Positions 62,937 through 64,000 of a DNA stretch of 64,000 nt are shown here, in pieces. The translations under genes and the position numbers were made by a program. The stretch's first letter is position 1. Every line of letters begins with the position of its first letter. The notes under the pieces were generated by a model. That model saw only the letters and a list, made by a program, of their open reading frames with translations, had not been told where the DNA came from and did no database searches. Origin of the DNA: an uncultured Draconibacterium sp. (GTDB taxonomy: Bacteria > Bacteroidota > Bacteroidia > Bacteroidales > Prolixibacteraceae); NCBI RefSeq assembly GCF_913060805.1, contig NZ_CAJXTC010000005.1:1-64000 (forward strand), read 5' to 3'.

Positions 62937-64000
62937 ATGAAAAAAAGTAACGTAACTGAAATTTTTCGGTACCGCGAAAAGTTTCGAAAATTATTGCTGA
63001 TTATGCGACTAACCTTGGTGTTAATTTGCTGCATTATTCTTCAGGCAACAGCTAGTTCGTATTCGCAGACTACTCGTTTAAATGTGAATATTGAAAATGG
63101 CACACTGCAGGATCTTTTCAAAGACATAAAGGAGCAAAGCGAATTTACTTTCGTATACAATGTCGACGATATTGAAAAGCTGGGAAACATTAATTGCAGT
63201 TTTACAGAAACAACAGTCGAAGGAATCCTTAATGAGTGTTTGGAAGGAACAAATATGACTTACGAAGTTCGCGATAAAGTCATCGTTATCGTTCCGGCCG
63301 ATTCAACAAAAGTAGAACCGGATATTCTTGATGAGCCTGTTCCACAAAAAAAGACCATTAAGGGTAATGTAACCGACGAAAACGGTGAAGGATTACCAGG
63401 CGTATCGGTAGTGGTAAAGGGTACTACCGTTGGTATCATAACTGATATCGACGGTAATTATACGCTTGAAGTAGACGAAGATGCTGCGATTTTGCAATTT
63501 TCGTTTGTGGGAATGAAGATGCAGGAAGTTCCTATTGGCAACCAAACGGAAATTAATGTGGTTTTGGAAAGTGATGTTGTAGGTATTGAGGAGGTTGTAG
63601 CCGTTGGTTATGGCGTTCAGAAGAAGAGCGTTGTAACGGGATCGATCTCAAGTGTTAAAACCGAAGATCTGCAAAATCAATCCATTGCAAGGGCAGAACA
63701 GGCGTTGCAGGGAAGAACATCAGGAGTTCAGGTTATCCAAAACTCGGGCGCGCCTGGTGCTGCAATGAATATTAGGATTAGGGGATATGGCTCTAACCGT
63801 TCGTCAGAACCTATTTACATTGTTAACGGTACAAAAGTTCCGGATCTGAGCTCGATTGATCCAAATGATATTGAAAATATTGAAGTGTTAAAAGATGCAG
63901 CTTCAGCTGCGATATATGGTGCCGAAGGTGCCAACGGTGTTGTTCTGGTAACAACAAAAACCGGACGTGCAGGAAGAGGTCGAATAATGTACGAATTTCA
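62937..64000 (+). CDS. SusC/RagA-type TonB-dependent transducer with STN domain (partial)
   Basis: Start of an outer-membrane receptor; the window cuts it after 354 codons with the frame still open. After a signal-anchor segment (~25-45) comes an STN (secretin/TonB short N-terminal) domain (~50-120, 'LQDLFKDIKEQSEFTFVYN'), the part that contacts the FecR protein. A carboxypeptidase-regulatory-like domain (~140-225) and the plug follow, with 'EEVVAVGYGVQKKSVVTGSI' and 'NIEVLKDAASAAIYGAEGANGVVLVTTK'. The STN domain and the sigma/FecR neighbours show trans-envelope signalling, unlike the two HTCS-linked SusC proteins. The substrate is unknown because the enzymes lie outside the window. Confidence 0.93.
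   Translation, partial: MKKSNVTEIFRYREKFRKLLLIMRLTLVLICCIILQATASSYSQTTRLNVNIENGTLQDLFKDIKEQSEFTFVYNVDDIEKLGNINCSFTETTVEGILNECLEGTNMTYEVRDKVIVIVPADSTKVEPDILDEPVPQKKTIKGNVTDENGEGLPGVSVVVKGTTVGIITDIDGNYTLEVDEDAAILQFSFVGMKMQEVPIGNQTEINVVLESDVVGIEEVVAVGYGVQKKSVVTGSISSVKTEDLQNQSIARAEQALQGRTSGVQVIQNSGAPGAAMNIRIRGYGSNRSSEPIYIVNGTKVPDLSSIDPNDIENIEVLKDAASAAIYGAEGANGVVLVTTKTGRAGRGRIMYEF

Noticed and set aside
1-64000. Genomic island or integrative element
   Set aside because: No integrase, transposase, tRNA or attachment repeat was seen; gene content is ordinary chromosomal glycan loci.

Overview
The window looks like the carbohydrate-utilisation region of a Bacteroidota chromosome. It has three SusC-type receptors (two with paired SusD proteins), two hybrid two-component systems (HTCS), an ECF sigma/FecR pair, many lipoprotein glycosidases, and promoters of the Bacteroidota type (TTTG/TAnnTTTG). 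One enzyme carries a C-terminal type IX secretion (T9SS) sorting domain. Together these suggest class Bacteroidia, perhaps a Marinilabiliales/Prolixibacteraceae-like plant- or algal-polymer degrader. The taxon is inference. No rRNA, tRNA, CRISPR array, transposase or integrase was seen.

Layout. (1) 125-5254: an AraC-type regulator divergent from a fucose operon of L-fucose isomerase, L-fuculokinase and a RhaD-type (not FucA-type) class II aldolase. (2) 5345-7303: a Bcr/CflA exporter convergent with a Nudix-type (NrtR/AraR-like) transcription regulator. (3) 7483-16323: two GH3 enzymes flanking a carboxylesterase, then a DUF5916 barrel protein. (4) 16797-19953: a GH105, DUF4861 and alpha/beta-hydrolase trio. 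(5) 19969-39298, minus strand: a large pectin locus. In transcription order it runs: an unannotated 35-residue membrane peptide, SusC, SusD, a beta-helix surface protein, PL1, GH43, CE8, GH28, CE12, CE8, PL1 with T9SS tag, GH42, GH43. (6) 39485-48681: two HTCS regulators with a KdgF-like cupin gene between them. (7) 48820-59970, minus strand: a compact xyloglucan locus of SusC, SusD, a surface glycan-binding protein, BACON-GH5 and PA14-GH31. (8) 60990-64000: an ECF sigma factor, a FecR anti-sigma factor and the start of an STN-bearing SusC transducer, cut by the window end.

How it fits together. The pectin locus can demethylate (CE8), deacetylate (CE12), cut (PL1, GH28) and trim (GH43, GH42) pectin at or near the surface. 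SusCD imports the fragments, GH105 removes unsaturated uronates, and KdgF processes the released unsaturated sugar. The xyloglucan locus cuts the glucan backbone (GH5) and removes xylose (GH31); the GH3 enzymes could finish the glucan, and the fucose operon could use fucose from fucosylated side chains. Each HTCS is probably the sensor of the neighbouring locus.

Most interesting points: the 35-residue membrane peptide with a plausible promoter and a threefold iterated upstream motif; an intercistronic hairpin after the surface-protein gene in both SusCD loci, separating uptake genes from enzyme genes; a Nudix regulator with a degraded catalytic box facing a palindrome; a RhaD-type aldolase in a fucose operon; and a GH43 with Asp where the catalytic Glu is expected.
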